Shown in pieces: positions 35,507-45,017 of a DNA stretch of 64,000 nucleotides. The position numbers and the translations under genes were made by a program. The first letter of the stretch is position 1. Each line of letters opens with the position of its first letter. The stretch lies in NCBI RefSeq assembly GCF_002284565.1, contig NZ_NPKI01000015.1:620001-684000 (forward strand), in the 5' to 3' direction. A model generated the notes under the pieces. It had not been told where the DNA came from. It searched no databases and was given only the letters and a program-made list of their open reading frames with translations. The DNA comes from Mesorhizobium mediterraneum (GTDB lineage Bacteria; Pseudomonadota; Alphaproteobacteria; Rhizobiales; Rhizobiaceae).

Positions 35507-36178
35507 GTGCAGGCGGGAAACGCGCATTACCGGCTCGATACGGATTTGCCGTCGACGGTACCGATCTTCCCCCTTGAAGGCGCATTGCTGCTGCCGGGAG
35601 GCCGCATGCCGCTCAACATCTTCGAGCCGCGCTATCTGGAGATGGTGGATGAGGCGATCGCCGGATCGCGGCTGATCGGCATCATACAGCCCAGCCTCGA
35701 CGGCGCGCGGCGCGCCGATGGCGAGCCTGAACTCTGCAATGTCGGCTGCGCCGGGCGCATCATTGCGCTTTCTGAGAGTGGCGACGGCCGTTACCTGATT
35801 TCGCTGCAAGGCGTGTGCCGGTTCCGCATCGTGCAGGAGCTCGCGGTCAAGACGCCCTTCCGCCAGTGCCGGTTTGCTCCCTTTCTCACCGATCTCGATG
35901 AAGATCAGGCGGAGGCCGGGATCGACCGGCCGGCGTTGCTCAAGGCATTTCGTGCCTATCTGCAGGCCAACGAACTCGAAGCCGACTGGGAAAGCGTCAG
36001 CCGCGCCGAAAATGCCATGCTGGTCAATGCGCTGTCGATGATGGCTCCCTACGGGCCGGCCGAGAAACAGGCGCTGCTCGAAGCGGCGGACCTGAAGACA
36101 CGCGCCGAAACGCTGATCGCCATCACCGAAATGGCGCTGGCGCGCGAAAACGAGGATTTCGGGTCGAGCCTGCAGTAG
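35507..36178 (+). CDS. Lon N-terminal substrate-binding domain protein
   Basis: 223 residues, a stand-alone LON-substrate-binding (PUA-like) domain without ATPase or protease: TVPIFPLEGALLLPGGRMPLNIFEPRYLEMVDEAI, CAGRIIALSESGDGRYLISLQGVCRFRI, then a helical tail. GTG 35507 follows GGAGGACTGAA. It is downstream of the thioredoxin-TPR gene and upstream of Trm112, an order also known from other alphaproteobacteria. The function of the stand-alone domain is not established; a proteostasis role is inference. Confidence 0.85.
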   Translation: MQAGNAHYRLDTDLPSTVPIFPLEGALLLPGGRMPLNIFEPRYLEMVDEAIAGSRLIGIIQPSLDGARRADGEPELCNVGCAGRIIALSESGDGRYLISLQGVCRFRIVQELAVKTPFRQCRFAPFLTDLDEDQAEAGIDRPALLKAFRAYLQANELEADWESVSRAENAMLVNALSMMAPYGPAEKQALLEAADLKTRAETLIAITEMALARENEDFGSSLQ

Positions 36179-36187
36179 GAGGCTCTT

Positions 36188-36333
36188 CCTTCTCCCCCTG
36201 TGGGAGAAGGTGGATTGGCGCGTAGCGCCAAGACGGTTGAGGGGTGCTGGACGGAGCGCGGTCGGTGCCAAGCTGGAACACCCCTCATCCGACCGAGCTT
36301 CGCTCGGCCACCTTCGCCCACAAGGGGAGAAGG
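36188..36333. repeat. Palindromic intergenic repeat (family A)
   Basis: About 146 bp: CCTTCTCCCCCTGTGGGAGAAGGTGGATTGGCGCGTAGCGCCAAGACGGTTGAGGGGTGCTGGACGGAG at left, CACCCCTCATCCGACCGAGCTTCGCTCGGCCACCTTCGCCCACAAGGGGAGAAGG at right. The right inner hairpin is CCGAGCTTCGCTCGG instead of the GTCGCCTTCGGCGAC found in the copies at 20056 and 25094. Confidence 0.85.
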
Positions 36334-36376
36334 AAGAGCCGCGCGAAGCTTAAATGCTGGTGAGAGGACGGGCCGA

Positions 36377-36616
36377 ATGGTGGATGGGCGTGACGGAAAG
36401 AAGGCCAATGTCGATCCCAAGCTGCTGGAGTTGCTGGCCTGCCCGCTGACCAAGGGCCCGCTTACCTGGGATCCGGAGCGCGGCGAGCTCATCTCGAGGC
36501 TCGCGCGGCTTGCCTATCCGGTGCGTGACGGCATCCCGATCATGCTGCCTTCGGAGGCGCGCTCGCTCCCCTTCGACGACGGATTGCCGCCGCCGCGCCT
36601 GGGCGGACCGTCCTGA
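36377..36616 (+). CDS. Trm112 family protein
   Basis: 79 residues: [51 protein letters not shown]. In eukaryotes and archaea Trm112 activates several methyltransferases; bacterial homologues are small and this one keeps the LLxxLACPL start and the [11 protein letters not shown] core. Only one Cys of the zinc-ribbon set is seen, as is common in bacterial members. ATG 36377 is used; an open frame from 36200 translates the repeat. Confidence 0.85.
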   Translation: MVDGRDGKKANVDPKLLELLACPLTKGPLTWDPERGELISRLARLAYPVRDGIPIMLPSEARSLPFDDGLPPPRLGGPS

Positions 36617-36676
36617 ACTGTAGTGATCTTTCGCGCCGACATTTCGCAAGATTGTGCACCGCCGCACCGGTATCCC

Positions 36677-39600
36677 CTATTGAAAATTGCGCCCCTTGGG
36701 CATGACCTTTTCTGCCTTCCCCGATAGCGCCGCGATATCCTGCCGGTCGTTTTGCACGACAGGTACATCGGGCCTCTCCTCCAAAAGCACGGACAGCCAG
36801 GGCGTCAGATCCTCGACCTTTTCGGCGACGATATGGATGACGTTCGATTCCGACTGCAGTTTGCCGGTGATACGGACCAGCCGCGCCCCCATGACAATGG
36901 GCCGGTAGCGATTGAAGGTTCTTTCCCAGAAGATGACGTTGGCGACCGCCTGCTCGTCTTCCAGCGTCAGGAAAATCGCTTTGCCAGTGCCTGGGCGCTG
37001 CCGCACGAGCACCAGGCCGGCGACGGAGACCCGCCTGCCATCCGGCACGGAGGGGAGGCGCGCATTGGGCGTGACGCCGGAACGATCCAGCCGCTGGCGC
37101 AGAAAGGCAAGCGGATGCGCCTTCAGCGACAGGCCGAGCGAACGGTAGTCGTGGACGACGTGCTCGCCGAGCGGCATTGTCGGGAGCCTGGTTTCGGGTT
37201 CAAGGTCGCGCAAACGGACCGCCGGCCGGTCGAACAGCGGCAGGGTCTCGGCGGCACTCCTGCCGTCGAGGGCGCGGACCGCCCACAGGGCGTCGCGGCG
37301 GTCGAGACCAAGCGAACGGAAAGCGTCGGCTTGCGCCAGTTTCTCGATCTCATCGACATAGAGGCCTGAACGCAGCCAGACATCGCGAACGGATGCGTAG
37401 CCATCGCTGCGTCTGGCGACAAACACCTCCATGCGCTCCTTCGACAGACCTTTGACTTGGCGGAAACCCAGCCGGACGGCATGATTGGTCCGGATGACGC
37501 CACGCATCTGGGCATGGCGTTCGAGGATGCGGGCCTGATCGAAAGGCTCCTCCTCCAGCGCGCAATCCCAACCGGAAAAATTGACGTCGACGTCGCGGAT
37601 TTCGACGCCATGATCGCGCGCGTCGCGAACAAGCTGAGCCGGCTGATAAAATCCCATCGGCTGGGAGTTCAGGATCGCGGCGCAGAACACGTCGGGATAG
37701 AAGGTCTTGAACCAGCACGAGGCATAGACCAACAGGGCGAAGGAAGCGGCATGGCTTTCGGGAAAGCCGTATTCGCCGAATCCCTCGATCTGCTTGAAGC
37801 AGCGCTCGGCGAAGTCTCTCTCGTAGCCCCGCAAAACCATGCCGTCGACCATCCGCTTGCGATAATTGCCGATCGTGCCGGTGCGCTTGAAAGTGGCCAT
37901 GGCGCGGCGCAATTCATCGGCCTCCCCTGGCCTGAAGCCGCCGGCGACGATGGCGATCTTCATCGCCTGTTCCTGGAACAGTGGCACGCCAAGCGTCCTG
38001 CCGAGTATCTCTTCCAGTTCCGGCCTGGGATATTCAGGTTTTTCCTTGCCTTGCCGGCGGCGCAGATAGGGATGGACCATGTCGCCCTGGATCGGGCCCG
38101 GCCGCACGATCGCCACTTCGATGACGAGGTCATAGAATGTTCTCGGCCTGAGACGCGGCAGCATCGACATCTGGGCGCGGGATTCGATCTGGAAGACGCC
38201 GAGCGTGTCGGCGCGGCAGATCATGTCGTAGACATGTTTGTCCTCGGCAGGGAGGGTGGCCAGCACATAGGGTCGGCCATACGGATCCCGCGCATCATCA
38301 TAATGGTCTTCCAAGAGCTTGAAGGCGCGCTGCAGGCAGGTCAGCATGCCGAGCGCCAACACGTCGACTTTAAGGATTTTCACCGCGTCGAGATCGTCCT
38401 TGTCCCACTCGACCATCTTGCGCTCGTCCATCGCCGTTTTGATGATGGGCACGATCTCGTCGAGCCGGTCCCTGGTGATGACGAAGCCGCCGACATGCTG
38501 CGACAGATGACGGGGAAAGCCCATGATCTCGTTGGCGCATTCGATCACATGCCTTGTCGATGGATCGGTCTGGTCGAGGCCGCCGGCCCTGGTCTCCTTT
38601 TCGCCGAGCTCCGAGGTCGACCAACCCCAGATCGAACTGGACAGCGCGCTCCTGATATCGTCCGACAGGCCCATCGCCTTGGCCACTTCGCGCATCGCCG
38701 ACCGGCCCCGGTAGCTGACGACGGCCGCGGCAAGTGCGGTGCGCTTGGCGCTGTATCTCGAGTAGATGTACTGGATGACCTCTTCGCGCTTTTCATGCTC
38801 GAAATCGACATCGATGTCAGGTGGCTCGTTTCTTTCCTCGGAAATGAAACGCTCGAAAAGCGAGTCGATCCGCTCGGGGCCCACTTCGGTGATGCCGATG
38901 CAATAACAGACCACCGAGTTGGCCGCGGAGCCGCGCCCCTGGCAGAGTATGCCCTGGCTGCGGGCGAATTTGACGATGTCGTAGACGGTCAGAAAATAGC
39001 GCGCGTAATTCAGGCGCTCGATCAAAGCGAGCTCTTCCTGGATGCGCTTTGTCACATCGGAGGGAACGCCTGAAGGGTACCGTATCGCCGCTCCCTCTCG
39101 AGCCAGCCTTTCCAGTTCGGCCTGTGGCCCGAGGCCCGATTCCGTCGGTTCGTCGGGATAGTTGTATTGGAGGTCACTGAGAGAGAAGCTCAATTCGCCG
39201 GCAAAGCGCAGCGTTTCCGCCAGTGCCTGCGGATGTCTGCGGAAAAGCCGGGCCACCTCCATTGGCGGCTTCAAATGGCGCTCGGCATTGGCCGCCAGTT
39301 CCAGCCCCGCTTCGGCAACAGGCACGTTGAGGCGGATCGCCGTCAGCACGTCCTGCAACCGGCGTCGTTCGGACGTATGGTAAAGAACGTCGTTGGTCGC
39401 CATCAGCGGAATGCCCGATGCCTCAGCCATGGAAGCTGCCTGCTCGATGCGGAAGCGGTCGTTGCCGTGATAATCCGGCGAAACGGCAAGCCGCAAAGCC
39501 TTGCCAAAACGATCCTTGAGCCGACTAATCATTTTAAGATCATCTGGCGCCGACAGATCCGGCAGGATCGCCAGCGACATGAGATCGCCCCATTCGAAAA

Positions 39601-39958
39601 GGTCGTCGCGATAGAGAAGCGGTGCGCCCTTTTCGCTTTCGTCGCGCATATTGGCTTGCGTCAGCATGCGGCAGAGATGGCCCCAGCCCTTGCGGTCCTG
39701 CGGATAGGCGAGAACGTCGGGCGTGCCGTCGCAAAAAACCAGGCGGCAGCCGGGATGATAGGAAAGGCCTTCCACCTTGGCCTGCTGCCAGGCGCGCACG
39801 ACACCGGCCACCGTGTTGCGGTCGGCAAGCCCGATCGACGAGAATCCCAAAAACTTTGCCGCGACCACCAGCTCCTCCGGTTTCGAGGCGCCGCGCAGGA
39901 ACGAGAAATTCGACTGGATGCCGAATTCGGCATAGGGAACGGCCGCCAGCGCGTTCAT
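36677..39958 (-). CDS. dnaE2: Error-prone DNA polymerase DnaE2 (ImuC)
   Basis: 1093-residue C-family polymerase of the SOS mutagenesis cassette. N-terminal PHP domain ([23 protein letters not shown]), polymerase core with the catalytic aspartates in [20 protein letters not shown], a palm/fingers region ([17 protein letters not shown]), tandem HhH region ([16 protein letters not shown]), and a C-terminal OB fold ([35 protein letters not shown]). It lacks the beta-binding tail typical of DnaE1. Its ATG overlaps the imuB stop (ATGA), so it is co-translated with imuB. Convergent with Trm112. Confidence 0.96.
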   Translation of the reverse strand: MNALAAVPYAEFGIQSNFSFLRGASKPEELVVAAKFLGFSSIGLADRNTVAGVVRAWQQAKVEGLSYHPGCRLVFCDGTPDVLAYPQDRKGWGHLCRMLTQANMRDESEKGAPLLYRDDLFEWGDLMSLAILPDLSAPDDLKMISRLKDRFGKALRLAVSPDYHGNDRFRIEQAASMAEASGIPLMATNDVLYHTSERRRLQDVLTAIRLNVPVAEAGLELAANAERHLKPPMEVARLFRRHPQALAETLRFAGELSFSLSDLQYNYPDEPTESGLGPQAELERLAREGAAIRYPSGVPSDVTKRIQEELALIERLNYARYFLTVYDIVKFARSQGILCQGRGSAANSVVCYCIGITEVGPERIDSLFERFISEERNEPPDIDVDFEHEKREEVIQYIYSRYSAKRTALAAAVVSYRGRSAMREVAKAMGLSDDIRSALSSSIWGWSTSELGEKETRAGGLDQTDPSTRHVIECANEIMGFPRHLSQHVGGFVITRDRLDEIVPIIKTAMDERKMVEWDKDDLDAVKILKVDVLALGMLTCLQRAFKLLEDHYDDARDPYGRPYVLATLPAEDKHVYDMICRADTLGVFQIESRAQMSMLPRLRPRTFYDLVIEVAIVRPGPIQGDMVHPYLRRRQGKEKPEYPRPELEEILGRTLGVPLFQEQAMKIAIVAGGFRPGEADELRRAMATFKRTGTIGNYRKRMVDGMVLRGYERDFAERCFKQIEGFGEYGFPESHAASFALLVYASCWFKTFYPDVFCAAILNSQPMGFYQPAQLVRDARDHGVEIRDVDVNFSGWDCALEEEPFDQARILERHAQMRGVIRTNHAVRLGFRQVKGLSKERMEVFVARRSDGYASVRDVWLRSGLYVDEIEKLAQADAFRSLGLDRRDALWAVRALDGRSAAETLPLFDRPAVRLRDLEPETRLPTMPLGEHVVHDYRSLGLSLKAHPLAFLRQRLDRSGVTPNARLPSVPDGRRVSVAGLVLVRQRPGTGKAIFLTLEDEQAVANVIFWERTFNRYRPIVMGARLVRITGKLQSESNVIHIVAEKVEDLTPWLSVLLEERPDVPVVQNDRQDIAALSGKAEKVMPKGRNFQ

Positions 39959-41577
39959 GCGAAGACCCCATGCATGAACCAGCGCGGCGGGACTTGAGAG
40001 GCGCCGTAGAGACCCTGGCGGTAGAGCCAGTAACGGCGGCCGTCGCTATCCTCGATGCGGAAATAATCCCGGGTCGGCGCGTCTTCCTGCCCCGCCGCCT
40101 CCCGCCACCATTCCGGGGCGATGCGTTCCGGCCCTTCGGCGCGCGCGACCCGATACAGCGCGCGCCGCCAGCGGAAGTTCATGGGCGGTCCCTCAGGCAT
40201 TTCGGTGGCCGGGACCTCGATCGGTTCGGGCGAACGGAACAGCCGGATGGGGCGTTCCGGCCGGAAGCCAGGCTTAGTGTCTTGTATCTTGTCCGGCTTC
40301 TTCGGCGGAGAGACCCTTTGCGGCGCCTCCGCGAAGGGAAGCGTGGCGACGGCGCGCTCGGGCAGATGGCTCTCGACGGCAACCGGTTTCAAAACCGCGC
40401 TGTCGCCGAGCCGGGCGCGGATGCGATCGGCGAAAAGGGCAATATCGGCGCCGTCATCGCGCGTCTCGCCGGCGAGATCGGCCTGCTGCATGTCGAAGGC
40501 GGCGGCCGACAGGACGGAGAGGCGCACGAGATCGAAGCCATAGCCGACATCGATGTCCTGTTCGAGCGCGGCTAGCCTTTCGTGAAATAATTTTTGGATC
40601 AGCAGCGGCTCGCGCAGCGGCCGCGACGTGCCGACGGCGATCCGGCTGACGGCCCCGTCGACGCGGAAGAGCAGCAGCGCCAGCCTTCTTGCGCCTTCGC
40701 CGCGGCGCTCGAGATCCACCTTCAAAGTCGTCGCCAGCATTTTCACCAGCCGCTCTATTTCGTCGGTCAGCATGATGGGTTCTGCGAGGTGGCGTTCGAC
40801 CGAAAGCGGCGCGACCGGCAGGCGCGGCGACACCGCCTCGTCGAGGCGGCCGAGCGCCTGGTCGAGACGCAAAAGCAGCGAGACACCGAAGCGGCGGGCG
40901 AGCGGCGCGCGCGGGGCTGCCATGACGGCGCCCGCCGTGCGCAGGCCCACGCTTTCCAGGCTGGCGCGGATATCAGGCTCGATGCGCAGCGCCGCCAGCG
41001 GCAAGGGTGCGAGAAGCGCCTCCTCCTCGCCACCGGGGACGATGCGGTCACTGGCAAACCGCGCTGCCGCCCAGGCAGCACCTGGCGTGGCAGCAAGGCC
41101 GGCGCGGACATCAAAACCCTGATAGAAAAAGCGCGACAGGATGTCGTCGAGCATCGAGCGTTCGCCGCCGAAAAGATGAGTGCAGCCGGTGACGTCGAGG
41201 AACAGGCCATCGGCTGCGTCGAGCGCCACCAGCGGGGTGTAGCGGTCGCACCAGTCGGCAAGACTTTCGAGCAGGCGGCGGTCGGCCTCGGGATCGGCTT
41301 CCACCACGTCGATCGACGGATGCATGGCGCGCGCGTCGGCTATGCCCATGCCGCGCTTCAGGTGAAGCGCCTCAGCCCGCTCGTCGAGGGCGGCGATGCG
41401 CTGCGCGTTCGCTTGGCGATGGCTGATCACCAGCGGCAGGTGATCCGACGGCCGGGAACGCCAGGACCGCCCCAGACGCTGCCGCAGGACCCTTTCCGCG
41501 GCGAGGTGCGGGAACCACAGGGACAGAATTCGCTGCCCTTCTTTCCTCGCCCCGTCTTTCTTCAAAACTGTGTTCAT
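39955..41577 (-). CDS. imuB: ImuB, Y-family polymerase-like mutagenesis protein
   Basis: 540 residues. Starts [20 protein letters not shown], then [11 protein letters not shown], as in ImuB; the Y-polymerase-like body includes [42 protein letters not shown]. Known ImuB proteins lack the full catalytic triad and act as hubs linking DnaE2 and the beta clamp. The stop overlaps the dnaE2 start by 4 bp. ATG 41577 is used; the conserved ILSLWFP segment lies within the last 206 bp of imuA, so the two genes truly overlap out of phase unless imuA contains a frameshift. Confidence 0.92.
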   Translation of the reverse strand: MNTVLKKDGARKEGQRILSLWFPHLAAERVLRQRLGRSWRSRPSDHLPLVISHRQANAQRIAALDERAEALHLKRGMGIADARAMHPSIDVVEADPEADRRLLESLADWCDRYTPLVALDAADGLFLDVTGCTHLFGGERSMLDDILSRFFYQGFDVRAGLAATPGAAWAAARFASDRIVPGGEEEALLAPLPLAALRIEPDIRASLESVGLRTAGAVMAAPRAPLARRFGVSLLLRLDQALGRLDEAVSPRLPVAPLSVERHLAEPIMLTDEIERLVKMLATTLKVDLERRGEGARRLALLLFRVDGAVSRIAVGTSRPLREPLLIQKLFHERLAALEQDIDVGYGFDLVRLSVLSAAAFDMQQADLAGETRDDGADIALFADRIRARLGDSAVLKPVAVESHLPERAVATLPFAEAPQRVSPPKKPDKIQDTKPGFRPERPIRLFRSPEPIEVPATEMPEGPPMNFRWRRALYRVARAEGPERIAPEWWREAAGQEDAPTRDYFRIEDSDGRRYWLYRQGLYGASQVPPRWFMHGVFA

Positions 41578-42415
41578 CGGGGTTCCACTCCAGTGTGAAT
41601 TGTCCTGGCAAGGCCGTGCGGCTCTTGCCGATGCTGACGGTGAAGGCGGGACGGCCGATCGAGCCGGCAAGTGGCCCGGCGATCGTCTGGCGGGATGCCG
41701 ACGGCGCCGCCGACAGGATGAGGCGAACGGGTGCCGCCGTAGGCTCTGCCTCGCCGGCCTGGCGCAGCAGGAAGACCGGCCGGCCGGCATTCTGCGCCCG
41801 GGCGTGCAGCCGCCGCGTCGCGGTGAGATCCAGCCGCTGCGGGCTGCCGCGGATTTCGAGGATGACGGCGGCGAGCGCCGTCATCCGGGCGGCCTCCTCG
41901 GCGATCCACAGCGCGTCGAGGAGTTTTGGCGCTTCGGAAAACAGCAATTGCTCCGGCTCGATGCCGAAAACGGCGTGAAGCCCTCTGGCATAGGGGAAGC
42001 CCGCCTCCCGGAAGATTTCCGCGGTGCCGATCCACAGGACCGGCAATCGCGGCCCCTGTTTGAGAATCAGGCTGACGAGCGACAGGGCGAAGCCGGCGAC
42101 GGCCCCGGCATCACGGGTCGCGGCGCCATGGATCTCGCTCAGCGCCGCCTTCGGCAGGCCGCCGCTGAGCGCGGTATCGAGACCCTCGGCGCCGGTGCGC
42201 AGAAACGCATCGGGCGGCGCCACGGCGAGGCCGCGGCGGACGATTGTTAGACCCTGGGGTGTGACATCCGCTGTTGGATTCTGGGGGGTGACATCCGCAT
42301 CAACGGGGGCTGCGCCGGCCGGCGCCTCCAGGCGCTCGGGCAGCGTTCCCTCGATCTTCGCGATCTGGCGGCGCAGGGCAAAAACAGTCTCCCGCGCCAC
42401 GGCGCTTGTCGCCAT
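41372..42415 (-). CDS. imuA: ImuA, SOS mutagenesis cassette protein
   Basis: 347 residues with ATG 42415 (MATSAVARETVFALRRQIAKIEGTLPERL). RecA-like ImuA features: GAEGLDTALSGGLPKAALSEIHGAATRDAGAVAGFALSLVSLILKQ, LPVLWIGTAEIFREAGFPYARGL, and [14 protein letters not shown] near the usual end of the family. About 60 further residues are read through the start of imuB, an unusual overlap of 206 bp. A 9-residue tandem duplication (ADVTPQNPT ADVTPQGLT) lies in the N-terminal linker. The start at 42415, not 42496, is supported by the SOS box ending at 42454. Confidence 0.9.
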   Translation of the reverse strand: MATSAVARETVFALRRQIAKIEGTLPERLEAPAGAAPVDADVTPQNPTADVTPQGLTIVRRGLAVAPPDAFLRTGAEGLDTALSGGLPKAALSEIHGAATRDAGAVAGFALSLVSLILKQGPRLPVLWIGTAEIFREAGFPYARGLHAVFGIEPEQLLFSEAPKLLDALWIAEEAARMTALAAVILEIRGSPQRLDLTATRRLHARAQNAGRPVFLLRQAGEAEPTAAPVRLILSAAPSASRQTIAGPLAGSIGRPAFTVSIGKSRTALPGQFTLEWNPDEHSFEERRGEERRAANSVPVVPAPRRGKGPAAASGAVLAFPAVGSPAAGDQPSPSERAAHRRPRRAG

Positions 42416-42439
42416 GACGGTCAGCTTCCACTCACAATT

Positions 42440-42454
42440 GTTCCTGTTATGTTC
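42440..42454 (-). promoter_or_regulatory. LexA (SOS) box of imuA-imuB-dnaE2
   Basis: GTTC-CTGTTAT-GTTC on the plus strand, an exact match to the alphaproteobacterial LexA consensus GTTC-N7-GTTC. It lies 25 bp upstream of the imuA start codon, where LexA would block the promoter. This is the expected control of this damage-inducible cassette. Confidence 0.88.
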
Positions 42455-42589
42455 TAATAGATTCCAGAGGGCGCCCGAAGAGTCAAGCGGAGTCATGGGG
42501 AATTTATTCCTGTCCGCGTGTGGACGGCAACCCGGCCATTTGCCGATTTCGGCTCGAAAGCCTATATGCCGGGATCAGAAGGACAAAGC

Positions 42590-43012
42590 ATGGCCCGCAT
42601 CTACAAGACCCGTGTCTGGCACGACCAGCTTTCGCCATCGATGGAGGAAATGGAGTTCCTGGCGCTGGAGGCTTACGCCCATCTGCCGGAGGAATTTCGC
42701 AAGCTGACCGGCGAGATCGTCATCCAGATCGCCGAATTCCCGACCGACGAGATCATGGACGATCTGTCGCTAGAAACGCCCTTCGACCTGCTCGGCCTGT
42801 TCGAGGGGCGCGGGATCGCCGAACGCTGGAATCCGCAGACCGGCGAGGGGCCGAACCGCGTCACGCTCTACCGCCGCGCCATTCTCGACTACTGGGCCGA
42901 GAACGAAGAGACGCTGGGCGACATCGTCACCCATGTGCTGATCCACGAGATCGGCCATCATTTCGGCCTGTCGGACGATGATATGGAGCGGATCGAAGAG
43001 GCGGCGGAGTAA
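42590..43012 (+). CDS. Metallopeptidase family protein (minimal zincin, HExxH)
   Basis: 140 residues. The C-terminal motif THVLIHEIGHHFGLSDDDME has HEIGH plus a third candidate ligand, as in the short zincin-like family of bacterial proteins. The family is widespread in alphaproteobacteria and Actinobacteria; substrates are not known to me. ATG 42590 follows AGAAGGA and gives MARIYKTRVWHDQLSPSMEEM; the frame extends to 42518 without a family match. Confidence 0.85.
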   Translation: MARIYKTRVWHDQLSPSMEEMEFLALEAYAHLPEEFRKLTGEIVIQIAEFPTDEIMDDLSLETPFDLLGLFEGRGIAERWNPQTGEGPNRVTLYRRAILDYWAENEETLGDIVTHVLIHEIGHHFGLSDDDMERIEEAAE

Positions 43013-43072
43013 CGGCCCACGCTTCGTCGCCGCTATCCTGCTCCGGTTCGGCGTCATTTGCGCCGGCGCGCA

Positions 43073-44329
43073 TCACTGTGAGAGATAGATCTTCGCCGAC
43101 TGGCCGGCGATGCCGCTGAATTTCCAGTTGGCGGAGTTGATGATCATGGTGTTCACGACCATCGAGATCTTGCTGGAGGTGATGTTCGTGGTCGAATTGT
43201 AGGTGACGTCCCGGTTGGGCAGATAGATGATCCCAGTCAGAGACTCGCCGTTCGAGCCGTTGAACACATACTGGCGCTTGTTGGCGTTGTTGGCGGGATC
43301 GCTCGTCTTTTCTAACATCAGGATATCCTTGTAGGCACCGCTGCTCGGGGCCGAGGCCGTGATTGTGAGGGCGCCGTTGGCCTGGATCATGCTGTCGGTA
43401 TCCGGGAAGTAGAAGGTGACGCCTTCGGCGATGACCTTGGCGCCGGAATTGATGATCATCGGTCCCTTGATGATATGAAGGCCCGGATTGAACGTGATGG
43501 TAGGGCTGCCATTGAAGTTCACCCAGCAGTGCAGTCCCGGGTTCAAGGTCTGCGTCTGTCCGTCACGCGCGCCGGATGTGGTGCAGGCCGAGGGAACGGC
43601 GGGCTCAGGAATGGCGCCGGCATAGGGATCCGCCGTGACGGCGCATGCCGTCTCCAGCTTGGACAGCGTACCGCCGTTCTTGATGTATTTCGTGCCCTTC
43701 ACGCAGAGCTTGCTGATGTTCATGGTGACGCCGGCATTCATGATGAAGGCCGGGTCCCTGGTAGAATGAACGTCGATCACGCAGGACTCGGCATCCACGT
43801 TGGCGCCACTATTGAGCAGCAGCGCCTGCGGGTTATTCGCAAGGACGATGATGCAAGGGACGGCCGACGTGGCCATCTTGACGGCGGACGTGACGCGAAC
43901 GTTGACGGTCGGGTCGCCCAAGACAAACGGGAACAAGCGCGGGTAGCTGTAGGTCGCGCTGCCCGAGAGCGTACTGTTGTCCAGCTTGATGGACATGTTG
44001 GCCTTCAGGTCCGGGTCGGCCGCGAAATCCGGGCTGCCGGCGATGAACCCGCTGAACAGGGACGTCGCCGTGGCCTCGGCGGAGGTGGCGCCCTGCGCCG
44101 CGCCCCCCAGCAGGGCGGCGTCGAGAAGGGCCTGCAACTCATTCTTTTCGCGGAGGACGTTGGTATAGTCGATCGCAAACCCGATCGCCCCGACCAACGG
44201 CAGCAGGCTCAGCGCCATGACGATGGAAAGGTTCGCGGCGCGGGAATGGACAAAACGACCATAGCAGGATGTCGCCATGGCGCTGACGATCCGGGCCAGT
44301 GCCGACCGCAATTCGAACCTCAACCTCAT
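43073..44329 (-). CDS. TadG/TadE-like pilus-assembly family protein with repetitive C-terminus
   Basis: 418 residues. The N-terminus is TadE/TadG-like: a single membrane segment after a basic stretch (FVHSRAANLSIVMALSLLPLVGAIGFAIDYTNVLREKNELQALLDAALLGG). The rest is a long extracytoplasmic region of short beta-rich repeats (ALLLNSGANVDAESC, FIMNAGVTMNISKLCV, IIKGPMIINSGAKVIAEGV, IIYLPNRDVTYNSTTNITSS), suggestive of a beta-helix. Cysteines may form disulfides. ATG 44329 follows GAGGGGTGG; an ATG at 44368 has no such site. No other tad genes are nearby. Confidence 0.8.
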   Translation of the reverse strand: MRLRFELRSALARIVSAMATSCYGRFVHSRAANLSIVMALSLLPLVGAIGFAIDYTNVLREKNELQALLDAALLGGAAQGATSAEATATSLFSGFIAGSPDFAADPDLKANMSIKLDNSTLSGSATYSYPRLFPFVLGDPTVNVRVTSAVKMATSAVPCIIVLANNPQALLLNSGANVDAESCVIDVHSTRDPAFIMNAGVTMNISKLCVKGTKYIKNGGTLSKLETACAVTADPYAGAIPEPAVPSACTTSGARDGQTQTLNPGLHCWVNFNGSPTITFNPGLHIIKGPMIINSGAKVIAEGVTFYFPDTDSMIQANGALTITASAPSSGAYKDILMLEKTSDPANNANKRQYVFNGSNGESLTGIIYLPNRDVTYNSTTNITSSKISMVVNTMIINSANWKFSGIAGQSAKIYLSQ

Positions 44330-44784
44330 GGCAATCCACCCCTCAAATGCGCGCCCATCGGCGTTCATAGCCGCGAAATTATTTCGATTCGGTTTCGGAA
44401 TCGTAGCATTTGATGCCGGGCCTTCCGCCGTCAGGGAAACCCGGGGACAGTTTTAAAACTGTTCACTTAGCAAGCTGACATGGGATCAGCTTCTGTCGGA
44501 GACGCCTTTCGGTGATTGGTCGCCCTCGGCAACACGACTAATAGCACCGCGAGGGAAACAATGGACAGCTACGCCGGCCCGTCATAGAGCTTGCTTCGCC
44601 TTTCGCGGCCGACAGCGATGCGACGACTAGCATTGGAAAGTGCGCCAGACTTGCATTTTTGGCGCTGATCGGGTCGTGCGCGCCGCCGTTGGCTGCCGTT
44701 CCGGCTTTCGCCAAGAACTGCTCACTCGGACAGCAGGATAAGCTTGTTTTACTAGGATGACGAAGGACGAGCGATGTCAGCGCC
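44330..44784. other. Non-coding gap of about 455 bp
   Basis: Holds a perfect 16-bp palindrome ACAGTTTTAAAACTGT (44447-44462). Between about 44600 and 44760 one plus frame reads KCARLAFLALIGSC then APPLAAVPAFAKNCSLGQQ and stops, which looks like a signal peptide, but it has no start codon and is too short to call a gene. Nothing else is recognised. Confidence 0.4.
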
Positions 44785-44991
44785 CTACCAGTCGCTGAGC
44801 TTGGTGTCGGGCCCGTATTCCTGGCCCTCGATATCCTTCACCACGGCCTGGCCGCAGCGCATGGCCTTGGCCTCCTGGTCGTAGGAATAGGTCGGTGAGC
44901 CGAACAGGTGCCAGCCCTTGTTCAGCGCCGCGGTTACCTTGTGGCAGAAGCTGGAATCGTCCGGAGCGGACAGAAAGCGGTAGAGTTTCAT
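44785..44991 (-). CDS. DUF1737 domain protein
   Basis: 68 residues: MKLYRFLSAPDDSSFCHKVT, then AALNKGWHLFGSPTYSYD and AMRCGQAVVKDI. It matches the short DUF1737 family, in which a K/R-hxhh-s...f...V..aLn.GWxLyGsPs pattern is conserved. Function unknown. It is 26 bp downstream of the CoA-ester lyase stop on the same strand and may be co-transcribed with it. Confidence 0.85.
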   Translation of the reverse strand: MKLYRFLSAPDDSSFCHKVTAALNKGWHLFGSPTYSYDQEAKAMRCGQAVVKDIEGQEYGPDTKLSDW

Positions 44992-45017
44992 TTTTCATTC
45001 CTGTCGTGAGTTGCCAA

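Noticed and set aside
37457..39073. 538-codon plus-strand frame opposite dnaE2
   Set aside because: No motifs; antisense of a conserved polymerase.
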